From: Clostridium chrysemydis
GTDB lineage: Bacteria; Bacillota; Clostridia; Clostridiales; Clostridiaceae
DNA length: 64,000 nt
Assembly (NCBI RefSeq): GCF_015234215.1
Contig: NZ_JADEKP010000002.1
Span: forward strand, 62,001-126,000
Direction: 5' to 3'
The first letter of the stretch is position 1. The number at the start of each line of letters is the position of its first letter. Positions 54,301 to 63,112 of the stretch are shown piece by piece. The position numbers and the translations under genes are program-made. A model generated the notes under the pieces. The model had not been told where the DNA came from, did no database searches, and saw nothing but the letters and a program-made list of their open reading frames with translations.

Positions 54301-55921
54301 TAGAATCTACCTCAAACATAGCTAGAGATTCTAAAGGCAAAGGCTTTGAGTAATAATAACCTTGGATAAATATTTTTTTATAATCTATATTTTTAATAAA
54401 AGTTTTTTGCTTTAAGTCTTCAATACCTTCACAGACTATAGACTTCTTTGAAATCTCAGATACATCACAAATAAAGTTTAAAATCTTTTGCTTTAAAATA
54501 GATTCTGTTATATCATCCATAAAATATTTATCAAGTTTTACTATATTAGAATCTATTGAAGTTAAAAGATTAAGGTTTGAATAATCTACTCCAAAATCAT
54601 CTAAAGCTATTATATAACCAGCTTCTTTTAATTTTAATATAGATTCTTGTATCTTTTCTATATCTGTAGTTTTGAATTTCTCTATAATCTCAAGACAGAT
54701 AGTATTTTTAATAAATCTATGTTCCTTGCTTATTTCTATAAGTCTTTTTACAAATTCTTCGTTTTCTATTTCTATAAATGATATGTTTACTGATATATAA
54801 AATTTCTTTTCTTCAAAACTTTTAAAGGTTTTAATTATGTTATAGTTATGGATTGCATTATTAACTAGCCAAATAGAAAGTTCAAAAATCATATTATATT
54901 TTTCAAAATCCTTTATAAAAAGGTTTGGTGTTAATATTTTATCTTCTGATATCTTTCTAAGTAAAGATTCTATTCCTATTATTTTATTAGTTTTAGGATT
55001 TATTATTGGTTGATAAAAAGCAATATATTTTTTATTAAGTAAATCTTCAGATATTTGCTTTCTATTTTTTTTATATTTTCTCTTAGCTTTTAGTTTTTTA
55101 AGGAAAATATAGTTTATAAATATAAGAACTAATATAAAAAGTGTAATTATAACTATATTTTTTCTAACTGTTTTTATAAAATATTTATTAAAATATTTAT
55201 TATATAAATTAACTTGGGATTCATTTTTTAAAAGCACAGTATCTATTTTTTCTATTAGAGCTTCATCCTTTTTAGGAGCTGCTATATAAACAGGGCCACA
55301 AGAGAATTTATAAAAACTATTAAATTTTTCTTTTTCTAAATCGCTAAATATAGTAGATACTATAAAATCTACTTTCTTATCTCTTAAAGCCGTATCAGTT
55401 TGTTTATAAGAATTACAATATACTAAATCCACTGGTATATTCTTTTCTTTTAGTATTTTTAGGAGATACTCATTATTAGCCTCCCCTGGAATATAACCAA
55501 ACTTTAATCCCTTTAAACTTTGTAGAGTATTTGATTTTATATCTTTATTTGTATAAACCGCATAATCTTCGTTTGCAATATAATGATTAGTAAAGGCGTA
55601 GTATTTTTCACGCTCAGGGGTTTTATTTAATCCAAATAATAAATCAATATCACCGTTTTTTAAATCTTTTAAACCATCATCAATAGGCACATTTACATAT
55701 TCATAATTCATATCTAATTCTTTTGCTATATGTTTAAGTAGTTCATCATAATATCCTGTTTGATTCTTATTTTTATCATAATAATAATAAGAACCATATT
55801 CATAAAAACCTACTTTTACGATTTTGTTATCATCCTCAGCGTTACAGATTACTGGAGTTAGTAAAAGTAAGATTATTGATAAGAATACTATCTTATAAAA
55901 TCTGTATAAATTCTGCTTCAT
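54293..55921 (-). CDS. Membrane c-di-GMP phosphodiesterase with solute-binding sensor (SBP_bac_3-EAL)
   Basis: The 542-residue protein has a signal peptide or anchor ending near VICNAE (residue 27) and an extracellular family-3 solute-binding domain (about 30-250, with VGFYEYGSYYYY). A membrane helix near 258-280 and a cytosolic EAL domain (about 300-530) follow. EAL reads ESL here, but the other active-site elements are present: SVNIS, CLEIIE, ALDDFG, VKLDK, CEGIED and IQGYYYSKPLP. It probably hydrolyses c-di-GMP in response to an amino acid or similar ligand. The start at 55936 lies before its AGGGGG site, so ATG 55921 is used. Confidence 0.88.
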   Translation of the reverse strand: MKQNLYRFYKIVFLSIILLLLTPVICNAEDDNKIVKVGFYEYGSYYYYDKNKNQTGYYDELLKHIAKELDMNYEYVNVPIDDGLKDLKNGDIDLLFGLNKTPEREKYYAFTNHYIANEDYAVYTNKDIKSNTLQSLKGLKFGYIPGEANNEYLLKILKEKNIPVDLVYCNSYKQTDTALRDKKVDFIVSTIFSDLEKEKFNSFYKFSCGPVYIAAPKKDEALIEKIDTVLLKNESQVNLYNKYFNKYFIKTVRKNIVIITLFILVLIFINYIFLKKLKAKRKYKKNRKQISEDLLNKKYIAFYQPIINPKTNKIIGIESLLRKISEDKILTPNLFIKDFEKYNMIFELSIWLVNNAIHNYNIIKTFKSFEEKKFYISVNISFIEIENEEFVKRLIEISKEHRFIKNTICLEIIEKFKTTDIEKIQESILKLKEAGYIIALDDFGVDYSNLNLLTSIDSNIVKLDKYFMDDITESILKQKILNFICDVSEISKKSIVCEGIEDLKQKTFIKNIDYKKIFIQGYYYSKPLPLESLAMFEVDSKK

Positions 55922-56162
55922 AAAATACCCCCTCATATAGATACAATTATACTAACAAAAAATACCTAATAATGAAAAAGTAATTAAAATTAACATTTAT
56001 TAAACAAATTATTTTTAAATAAAATAGATAAAATACCTCTATGGGGTTCAAAATCTAAACAAAATTTGTTTACAATTAGTTCATCAAAAAGTAAAAAAAA
56101 GTAAAAACATGAGAATATGCCTTTGTGGAAAAAATGTAAAATATAGGTTTGAAGGAGAAGTG

Positions 56163-56198
56163 TTGCATATGCAACTAATTAAAAATATTCTTTCATAA
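56163..56198 (+). other. Possible leader mini-ORF upstream of opp
   Basis: A reading of 11 codons, MHMQLIKNILS, starts at TTG 56163, with AAGGAG 5 nt upstream (or at ATG 56169, 11 nt from it). The palindrome covers its start region. Coding status is uncertain because the reading is so short. Confidence 0.3.
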
Positions 56199-56219
56199 AT
56201 TATATTTAAAATAAAGGCT

Positions 56220-56254
56220 AAAGCTAGTTAAATACACAAAACTAGCTTTTTTTT
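56220..56254 (+). terminator. Strong intrinsic terminator within the opp leader
   Basis: A 10-bp stem, AAAGCTAGTT / AACTAGCTTT, with a 10-nt loop is followed by a run of eight T. It stands about 180 bases before oppA, so it either ends a small transcript or acts as an attenuator. Confidence 0.88.
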
Positions 56255-56436
56255 ATTTCCCGAAATTTTAGAAAAATGAATGAAAAAAATCACGAACGAT
56301 GTCTAAGTTTTCATTTCATAAACATATGTATTTTTCTCAAAAACAAAGAAGGAGATTTGTACTGGAAAATTTGCAGAATGTAAATAATTTTTTTACCCAA
56401 AATTTGATAGAATTATAAAAAAGGGGGAGTTAAGAA

Positions 56437-58080
56437 ATGAAACTTAAAAAAATAGCATCTTTCTTTTTGATTGGAACTATATCAGTTCTAACATTTACAG
56501 GATGCGGTGATTCAAAACAAGACTTATCAAAAAAAGACAGTTTAGTAATGACAACAGGAGCAGTTAGAACTTTAGATTCCGTTAAAGCTTCTGATAGTGA
56601 ATCTTTTAATATGATTCAAAACACGCAAGAGACTCTACTTGTTTACAACCATGATAAGCCTTATCCAGGGGCAGCTAAGAGTTTTGATGTAAGTAAGGAT
56701 GGGTTAACATATACTTTCCACTTAAGAGATGGTCTTAAATGGAGTGACGGAAAACCTCTAACTTCAGAGGATTTTAAGTATTCATGGATGAGATTATTAA
56801 ATCCTGATGTTGGGGCAAGTTATGCATTCTTCTTATTCCCTGTAGTAAATGCGGAAAAATATTACACAGGAAAAGGAAATGCAAAGGATGTTGGTATAAG
56901 CACACCAGATAAAAACACTCTTGTTGTTAAATTAGAACACAGAGTTCCATATTTTGATCAGGTAGTAGCTTTCTCAGCGTTATCTCCTCAAAGAGAGGAT
57001 ATAGTTAAAAAGTTTGGAGAAGAGTACGGAACTAAACCTGAAAAATTAGTTTATAGTGGTCCTTATGTTGTTAAGGAATGGAAAAAGGGAGCTAAGGTTG
57101 AATTACAACAGAATCCAAACTATTGGAATGCTAATGAAATTAAAGTTCCAACTATAAGATTAATGGAAATAAAAGAATTTAATACTAAGTATCAAATGTT
57201 TGCAAATGATCAACTAGACGTAATAGAAGGCGGTACTGGTGATTACATAAATAAACTTAAAGAAGGAGAAAAAGAAGGAAAGTGGAAGATTGATTATTCT
57301 GCTATGCCTAGTATCTTCTTTACAAAATATAACGTAAAAAGTGAAAATAAAGCTTTAGCAAACTCTAAAGTAAGACTAGCACTTTCTTTAGCAGTAGATA
57401 GAAAAGGCTTTACAGATATGATTATAAAAACTTGTATACCAGCTTATGGATTCGTTCCACCTGGAATACTTGAAGGTGACTTAGATTACAGAAAAGAAGT
57501 AAAAGAGCCTTTAAAAGAAATCAAATTTAAAGACCCTAAAGATTTATTAATAGAAGGATTAAAAGAAGAAGGTTTAGATCAAGACCCTTCAAAATATACT
57601 TTTAAATACTTACTTCAAGGAAGTACAGCGGGAACTAAAACTCAAGCTGAATTTATGAAAGATGTTTGGGAAAAGAAATTAGGAATTCATGTAGAAATAG
57701 TTCCTACAGCAGATTTCTCAGATTATCTTCAAAAAGAAAATAACGGAGAATATGATTTAGCTTTTTCAGGCTGGTCAGGTGACTATAACTCTCCTTTAAC
57801 TTTCTTAGATTTATTTATGAAAGGTAACGGAAGTAATACTGGAGGATACAACAACGAAAAAGTTAATGATCTTCTTAAAAAGTTAGATAACGAAGGAGAT
57901 CCAAAGAAAAGAATTGAGATCTCTAAACAAATCGAACTAGAAGAGATAGTTAAAGACCCAGCAATGGCACCAATTTATTATCAAGATATGAATTCTTTCC
58001 AAAAGAATTACGTAGAAGGATTACAGTTTACAAAGTTTGGTGGAAGATACCAATTACGATGGGTAAGTATTAAAAAGTAA
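56437..58080 (+). CDS. oppA: Oligopeptide ABC transporter substrate-binding lipoprotein
   Basis: The 547-residue protein has a lipoprotein signal peptide with lipobox FTGC and Cys23 as the lipid-modified residue, followed by a family-5 solute-binding domain. YTFHLRDGLKWSDGKPL and SGPYVVKEWKKGAKVEL are family signatures. It captures oligopeptides outside the membrane and delivers them to OppBC. AAAGGGGGAG precedes the ATG. It is the first gene of the opp operon. Confidence 0.94.
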   Translation: MKLKKIASFFLIGTISVLTFTGCGDSKQDLSKKDSLVMTTGAVRTLDSVKASDSESFNMIQNTQETLLVYNHDKPYPGAAKSFDVSKDGLTYTFHLRDGLKWSDGKPLTSEDFKYSWMRLLNPDVGASYAFFLFPVVNAEKYYTGKGNAKDVGISTPDKNTLVVKLEHRVPYFDQVVAFSALSPQREDIVKKFGEEYGTKPEKLVYSGPYVVKEWKKGAKVELQQNPNYWNANEIKVPTIRLMEIKEFNTKYQMFANDQLDVIEGGTGDYINKLKEGEKEGKWKIDYSAMPSIFFTKYNVKSENKALANSKVRLALSLAVDRKGFTDMIIKTCIPAYGFVPPGILEGDLDYRKEVKEPLKEIKFKDPKDLLIEGLKEEGLDQDPSKYTFKYLLQGSTAGTKTQAEFMKDVWEKKLGIHVEIVPTADFSDYLQKENNGEYDLAFSGWSGDYNSPLTFLDLFMKGNGSNTGGYNNEKVNDLLKKLDNEGDPKKRIEISKQIELEEIVKDPAMAPIYYQDMNSFQKNYVEGLQFTKFGGRYQLRWVSIKK

Positions 58081-58092
58081 GGGGAGAAGAAT

Positions 58093-59037
58093 ATGGTTAA
58101 GTATCTTTTAAAAAGATTAGGATTAATGATAATAACTTTATTTGTAGTAGTAACTGCAACATTCTTCTTAATGAGTAGCATGCCAGGGAATCCTGTGCGT
58201 GCTCAAGCTAAGAAGCTTCCAGAGGAGGTTGCAAAACAAATGGAGATTAAATACGGACTTGATAAACCTATAAGTGAAAGATATGTTATATATCTTAAAA
58301 ACTTAGTTAAAGGTGACTTTGGAGATTCTTTTGTAACTCCAGGAACTACAGTAGTTGATAAAGTTCACGATAACTTACCTGCATCAGCTACATTAGGTTT
58401 ATTATCAGTAGGTTTTGGACTTTTAGTAGGTGTAACTTTAGGAATAATTGCAGCTTATAGGAGGGGAAGCAAGATAGACTTTGTGGTAATGTTTATAGCG
58501 ATACTTGGAGTATCTATCCCAAGTTTCGTTTTAGCAACCCTTCTTCAAACGACTTTAGGAGGAGTAGGAGGCTTACCTATTGCAGGTTGGTATGACAGTT
58601 CCACTCCGTTTTTAGAAAGAATAAGGTTTGTTATACTTCCAAATCTAGCTTTAAGTTTTGGAGGAATAGCAACATACGCAAGATATATGAGGGCATCTGT
58701 TTTAGATGTAGTAGGACAAGATTATATTTTAACTGCACAAGCAAAGGGGCTATCATCTTTTAAAATATCAATCAGACATATTTTAAGAAATGCAATACTA
58801 CCAATAATCACTATAGTAGGACCACAACTTGCTGTTATTATAACAGGAACTGTTGTAATTGAAAGGATATTTGCAATACCAGGGCTTGGTAACGCACTTA
58901 TAGATGCGATATATACTAAAGACTACAACATAATTATGGGTCTTACAGTATTCTTCTCAGGGCTTTATATACTTTCAATATTAATAGTAGATATTTTATA
59001 TAGTGTTATTGATCCACGTATTAAGCTTGAAGGTTAG
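58093..59037 (+). CDS. oppB: Oligopeptide ABC transporter permease
   Basis: The 314-residue permease has six membrane segments, begins with YLLKRLGLMIITLFVV, and carries the EAA-type loop DYILTAQAKGLSSFKI that contacts the ATPases. MPGNPV and KYGLDKPI in the first loop are typical of OppB. It forms the channel with OppC. It starts 12 nt after oppA. Confidence 0.95.
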   Translation: MVKYLLKRLGLMIITLFVVVTATFFLMSSMPGNPVRAQAKKLPEEVAKQMEIKYGLDKPISERYVIYLKNLVKGDFGDSFVTPGTTVVDKVHDNLPASATLGLLSVGFGLLVGVTLGIIAAYRRGSKIDFVVMFIAILGVSIPSFVLATLLQTTLGGVGGLPIAGWYDSSTPFLERIRFVILPNLALSFGGIATYARYMRASVLDVVGQDYILTAQAKGLSSFKISIRHILRNAILPIITIVGPQLAVIITGTVVIERIFAIPGLGNALIDAIYTKDYNIIMGLTVFFSGLYILSILIVDILYSVIDPRIKLEG

Positions 59038-59048
59038 GGGGAAAGGCT

Positions 59049-59963
59049 ATGGAATTAAATAGAGATAAATTTAAGATAGTTGGAATAGATAAATCTAAGT
59101 CAGAATCAATCGAGAGGCCGAATCTAACTTATTGGCAAGATGCTTGGATGAGACTTAAGAAAAACAAGGTTGCTATGTTTTCACTTGTACTATTAGTATT
59201 AATAGTATTAATGTGTGCAATTCAGCCGCTTATAGCTGGAGATAGTTATAAGATTCAAAATATTTATAATATGAACCAAGGACCATCAAGTGAACATATC
59301 TTTGGTACAGATGCTTTAGGAAGAGATATTTTCGATAGACTTTGGGTTGGTGGTAGAGTTTCACTTATCATAGCATTTGTTGGTACTGTAGTAGAATGTG
59401 TTTTTGGAACTATTTACGGTGGTATTAGTGGATACTTCGGTGGAAAAGTTGATAATATCATGATGAGAATTGTGGAAATCTTAAATAGTATTCCATACTT
59501 AATAGTTGTTATATTAATTTCTGTAAGACTTGGAAATGGTATAGTTCCACTTTTAATAGCGCTAGTATTAACAGGGTGGACTGGTATAGCTAGGATGGTT
59601 CGTGGTCAAGTTATGCAGCTTAAAGAATCAGAATACGTTATGGCTGCTAAAACTTTAGGTGCAAGTCCTATGAGAATAATATTTAAACATATGCTTCCTA
59701 ACACTTTAGGAATAATAATAGTTTATATTACTTTTGATATACCAAGTTATATATTTGCTGAAGCTTTCTTAAGCTTTATAGGATTAGGAATCCAACCACC
59801 TCAAACTAGTTGGGGTGCTATGGCGTCAGAAGGTCAACAGATGATGTTATTTTATCCATACCAAGTAATATTCCCAGCACTTGCGATTGCACTTACAATG
59901 CTTGCATTTAACCTTTTTGGTGACGGACTTAGGGATGCACTTGACCCTAAATTAAGAAAATAG
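59049..59963 (+). CDS. oppC: Oligopeptide ABC transporter permease
   Basis: The 304-residue permease has the OppC N-terminal domain (WQDAWMRLKKNKVAMFS), the HIFGTDALGRDIFDRLW loop and the EAA motif EYVMAAKTLGASPMRI. Six membrane segments are expected. It pairs with OppB. The ATG follows GGGGGAAAGG. Confidence 0.95.
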   Translation: MELNRDKFKIVGIDKSKSESIERPNLTYWQDAWMRLKKNKVAMFSLVLLVLIVLMCAIQPLIAGDSYKIQNIYNMNQGPSSEHIFGTDALGRDIFDRLWVGGRVSLIIAFVGTVVECVFGTIYGGISGYFGGKVDNIMMRIVEILNSIPYLIVVILISVRLGNGIVPLLIALVLTGWTGIARMVRGQVMQLKESEYVMAAKTLGASPMRIIFKHMLPNTLGIIIVYITFDIPSYIFAEAFLSFIGLGIQPPQTSWGAMASEGQQMMLFYPYQVIFPALAIALTMLAFNLFGDGLRDALDPKLRK

Positions 59964-59984
59964 TGAAATGGAGGAGTTTAAGAT

Positions 59985-60995
59985 ATGAAGAAATTGTTAG
60001 AAGTTAAAAATTTAAAAGTATCATTTCACACTTATGCAGGGGAAGTAAAAGCTGTGAGAGGTATAAGTTTTGATTTAGAAGAAGGAGAAACTTTGGCTAT
60101 AGTTGGAGAGTCTGGTTCAGGGAAAAGTATTACAGCTAAATCAATAATGAAGTTATTACCTAAAGATATATCAGATATAAAAGAAGAATCAGAAATAGAT
60201 TTTAATGGAACAAACGTATTAAAACTAAGTGATAAAGAACTTCAAAAAGTAAGGGGTAAGGAAATAGGGATGATATTTCAAGACCCTATGACTTCTCTAA
60301 ACCCTACTATGAAAATCGGAAAACAAATAGAAGAGGTTTTAAAAATCCATAGAGGATTAAATAAACTAGAGAGCAAAGAAGAAATTATAAGATTACTTAA
60401 ACTAGTTAATATACCAAACCCCGAGAAGAGATTAAACCAATATCCTTTCGAATTTTCAGGTGGTATGAGACAAAGAATGATGATTGCTATGGCACTTGCT
60501 TGTAGACCAAAGGTTTTAATAGCAGACGAACCTACAACAGCATTAGACGTTACTATACAAGCTCAAATTATGGACCTTATAGATAAACTAAAGGTTCAAA
60601 TGGGAACAGCAGTAATTCTTATAACTCACGATTTAGGAGTTGTATTTGAACATGCAGATAAGATTCAAGTTATGTATGCTGGAGTTATAGTTGAAAGAGG
60701 TACAGTAAAAGATATCTTTAAAAATGCTAAACACCCTTATACTTGGGCACTTTTAAAATCAATGCCTACTTTAGACACAGAGCATAAGGGAGAACTTTAT
60801 TCAATAAGTGGTACACCACCAGATCTTTTAAATCCTCCTACAGGATGCCCATTTGCAGCAAGATGCGAATACGCTATGGAGGTTTGTAAAGAACAAAGAC
60901 CAGAGGAAACAGTAATATCTGATACTCACAAAGTAGACTGTTGGCTTATGCATGAATATGCGCCTAAAGTTAAGTCACCTTTAGAGGAGGTTTAG
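59985..60995 (+). CDS. oppD: Oligopeptide ABC transporter ATPase
   Basis: The 336-residue ATPase has Walker A GESGSGKS at residues 41-48, the signature FSGGMRQRMMIAMAL, Walker B VLIADEPTTALD and a His-switch ITHDLG. The C-terminal Cys-rich extension CPFAARCEYAMEVC is typical of OppD/DppD. It powers peptide import with OppF. GGAGG precedes the ATG. Confidence 0.96.
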   Translation: MKKLLEVKNLKVSFHTYAGEVKAVRGISFDLEEGETLAIVGESGSGKSITAKSIMKLLPKDISDIKEESEIDFNGTNVLKLSDKELQKVRGKEIGMIFQDPMTSLNPTMKIGKQIEEVLKIHRGLNKLESKEEIIRLLKLVNIPNPEKRLNQYPFEFSGGMRQRMMIAMALACRPKVLIADEPTTALDVTIQAQIMDLIDKLKVQMGTAVILITHDLGVVFEHADKIQVMYAGVIVERGTVKDIFKNAKHPYTWALLKSMPTLDTEHKGELYSISGTPPDLLNPPTGCPFAARCEYAMEVCKEQRPEETVISDTHKVDCWLMHEYAPKVKSPLEEV

Positions 60996-60998
60996 GTT

Positions 60999-61973
60999 AT
61001 GGAAAATAAAGATGTTTTAAATAAAGAAGTTTTATTAGAAGTAAAGAATTTAAAAAAATATTTTAATGTTGGAAAAGGGAAAACATTAAAAGCTGTAGAT
61101 GATGTAAGTTTTGTAATAAATAAAGGTGAAACTTTAGGATTAGTTGGAGAATCAGGTTGCGGAAAAACTACTTGTGGAAGAACTGTAATGGGATTATACG
61201 AAGCTACAGGCGGAGAAGTCCTTTTAGAAGGAAAAGATATTTCAAAACTATCAAATAAAGAAAAGCGTGAATACTCAAAAACAGTTCAAATGATATTCCA
61301 AGACCCGTATGCTTCTTTAGACCCTCGTATGACAGTTGGGGATATAATAGCAGAAGGAATGGATATACATAACATGTATAGTGGGGATAAGAGAGTTAAA
61401 AAGATATATGAGCTTTTAGAAACAGTTGGTTTAAATAAAGAGCATATCTCAAGATTCCCTCACGAGTTTTCAGGGGGACAAAGACAAAGAATAGGAATAG
61501 CTAGAGCACTTGCAGTTAAACCAAAGTTTATAGTGTGCGATGAGCCGATTTCAGCACTAGATGTATCAATCCAAGCTCAAGTTATTAACCTATTAATAGA
61601 ACTCCAAAGAAAACACAATTTAACTTATCTTTTTATAGCCCACGATTTATCTATGGTAAGACACATATCAGATAAGATAGGTGTTATGTACTTAGGAAAG
61701 CTTATGGAAATTGGGGAAAGTAATGAGATTTATAAAAATCCAGCTCACCCTTATACTCAAGCTTTAATGTCTTCAATCCCAGTTATGGATGAAGATGAAC
61801 TAGAACACAAAAATAGGATAGTTTTAGAAGGTGAAATAACAAGCCCAATAAATCCTAAAGAAGGTTGTATGTTTGCAAGTAGATGCAAATACGCTGAAGA
61901 TGTGTGCCGAAAGGTTACTCCAAAATTAAGAGAATTAGATAAAGGTCATTTTATAGCATGCCACATAAAATAA
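60999..61973 (+). CDS. oppF: Oligopeptide ABC transporter ATPase
   Basis: The 324-residue ATPase has Walker A GESGCGKTTCGR, the signature FSGGQRQRIGIARAL, Walker B FIVCDEPISALDVS and the C-terminal CMFASRCKYAEDVC extension. It begins 3 nt after oppD and is the last gene of the operon, followed by a strong terminator. Confidence 0.96.
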   Translation: MENKDVLNKEVLLEVKNLKKYFNVGKGKTLKAVDDVSFVINKGETLGLVGESGCGKTTCGRTVMGLYEATGGEVLLEGKDISKLSNKEKREYSKTVQMIFQDPYASLDPRMTVGDIIAEGMDIHNMYSGDKRVKKIYELLETVGLNKEHISRFPHEFSGGQRQRIGIARALAVKPKFIVCDEPISALDVSIQAQVINLLIELQRKHNLTYLFIAHDLSMVRHISDKIGVMYLGKLMEIGESNEIYKNPAHPYTQALMSSIPVMDEDELEHKNRIVLEGEITSPINPKEGCMFASRCKYAEDVCRKVTPKLRELDKGHFIACHIK

Positions 61974-61998
61974 ATTAAATTTTAATATAAATCAATGT

Positions 61999-62030
61999 AA
62001 GAGAAACTCCTTTTAGGAGTTTCTTTTTTT
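61999..62030 (+). terminator. Rho-independent terminator of the opp operon
   Basis: An uninterrupted stem built on GAAACTCC / GGAGTTTC, with a 5-nt loop, is followed by seven T residues. Confidence 0.93.
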
Positions 62031-62134
62031 GCATTTAGGCGAGGGTGGTACAAGCTCTGACGAAATCATGATTAAATTCTGATTGAATTTAGACTGAATT
62101 GAGATAGAACTATGATAAAACTGAGTGTAGAAGC

Positions 62135-62179
62135 CTTAGTGATATGAAAGTACAAGACTTAGTGATATGAAAGTACAAG
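62135..62179. repeat. Tandem 22-base direct repeat
   Basis: Two identical 22-base units beginning CTTAGTGATATGAAAGTACA occupy 62135-62156 and 62158-62179, a period of 23. Confidence 0.85.
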
Positions 62180-62224
62180 CCTTTTAGGGCGTTAGTAGTA
62201 ATACATAGTTTGAAATATTTTAAG

Positions 62225-62258
62225 TTAACTATAGGAATGTTATATTCTAGTGTTGGTA
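62225..62258. repeat. 34-base dispersed repeat, copy 1
   Basis: The unit starts TTAACTATAGGAATGTTATA and ends GTGTTGGTA. It is identical to the copy at 62462-62495. Confidence 0.85.
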
Positions 62259-62461
62259 GATCTAATAGAGTAGATATTATAGCTTAAAAAGGTATTTAAA
62301 ATATATAAAACTAGTTTGTAATTGCGTTTATTAATTTAGTACAAATTAGTGAGATTTAGTATAAAACTTAGATAAACATATATATGATGTAGAAATTTTG
62401 GGGGAATGTAGAAAAGGGGAGGACAAGCCTTTGGTAGAGTATAGTAAGAAAGATAAAAAAA

Positions 62462-62495
62462 TTAACTATAGGAATGTTATATTCTAGTGTTGGTA
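62462..62495. repeat. 34-base dispersed repeat, copy 2
   Basis: This is identical over 34 bases to copy 1, 237 bases away. Confidence 0.85.
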
Positions 62496-62613
62496 ATTGC
62501 CTTTGGTGGATTAAATAGAAGTATAGAATAGACTTGTTTGTATTAAATTTCAATATAGAAGATTTAATGTTTAAGGACAAGCTATATTTGAGATCAAAAA
62601 CATTTATCAAAAG

Positions 62614-62647
62614 TTAACTATAAGAATGTTATGGAAAATTGTTGGTA
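62614..62647. repeat. 34-base dispersed repeat, degenerate copy 3
   Basis: It has the same length and the same ends (TTAACTATA and TTGGTA), with changes at position 11 and in the middle segment, suggesting an older copy. Confidence 0.7.
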
Positions 62648-62974
62648 TTTCAAAATGCAGGTAAAATTTAATTTAAAGTACTTAAAATTTCAGAGTATAG
62701 TAGATGATATAACTTAAAAGATTTTTAATAGAATTAATAAAGCAGTTTAGTATATTTAGAAGTAATTTATAGATTTTATATATGTTTTTCAATCATTGGT
62801 ATATATTTTAAGTGGGGAAGTGTACAAGCTTTTTGGTTAGAATAAAAAACCAACACAGTAGCATAACATTCAATTAGGTTTTTATAATTTTTTTATTTAT
62901 AACATATATAACTAAAGGGTAAAATATTTTAAGAAATAAATTTCTAGGCTAAAAAGAATAAAATAAATAGTTAA

Positions 62975-63005
62975 AAGCCTCTGATTAAAGTTAAATCAGA
63001 GGCTT
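62975..63005 (-). terminator. Terminator of the MFS gene
   Basis: A 12-bp stem, AAGCCTCTGATT / AATCAGAGGCTT, with a 7-nt loop is followed on the minus strand by TTAACTATTTATTTTATT, a broken T run. It lies about 110 bases beyond the MFS stop. Confidence 0.75.
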
Positions 63006-63112
63006 GTAGAATTTTGCTGCTTCTTTAAATTTTAAATGACAAATCTAAAAAAGCAGTTTTATATTAAAGGTAGATATAAAGGAAATTTATTAAAAATAAT
63101 TTTAAATTATTT

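Larger units (their letters stand above)
55922..56436 (+). promoter_or_regulatory. Upstream and leader region of the opp operon
   Basis: This AT-rich stretch of about 500 bases holds a putative short leader ORF (56163-56198), a 14-bp palindrome at 56162-56175 (GTTGCAT then ATGCAAC), and a strong terminator at 56220-56254. A second AAGGAG lies at about 56350, with no ATG behind it. No known riboswitch family was recognised. The arrangement suggests a terminated leader RNA or an independent small RNA before oppA. Confidence 0.5.
62031..62974. other. Long gene-free, repeat-containing spacer
   Basis: No credible coding region was seen on either strand. It contains three copies of a 34-base repeat, a tandem duplication of a 22-base unit, and several scattered ACAAGC(C/T)-type motifs (near 62049, 62152, 62175, 62422 and 62823). 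It may be decayed DNA of repeated origin. Confidence 0.55.

Noticed and set aside
55937-56436. c-di-GMP or other riboswitch before opp
   Set aside because: No conserved core of a known riboswitch family was recognised; only a terminator, palindrome and mini-ORF are visible.
62368-62610. Minus-strand ORF of 80 codons in the repeat spacer
   Set aside because: It spans one of the direct repeats, has no good ribosome-binding site and no recognisable domain.
62031-62974. CRISPR-like array
   Set aside because: The repeats are few, irregularly spaced and diverged, there are no uniform spacers, and no cas genes are nearby.
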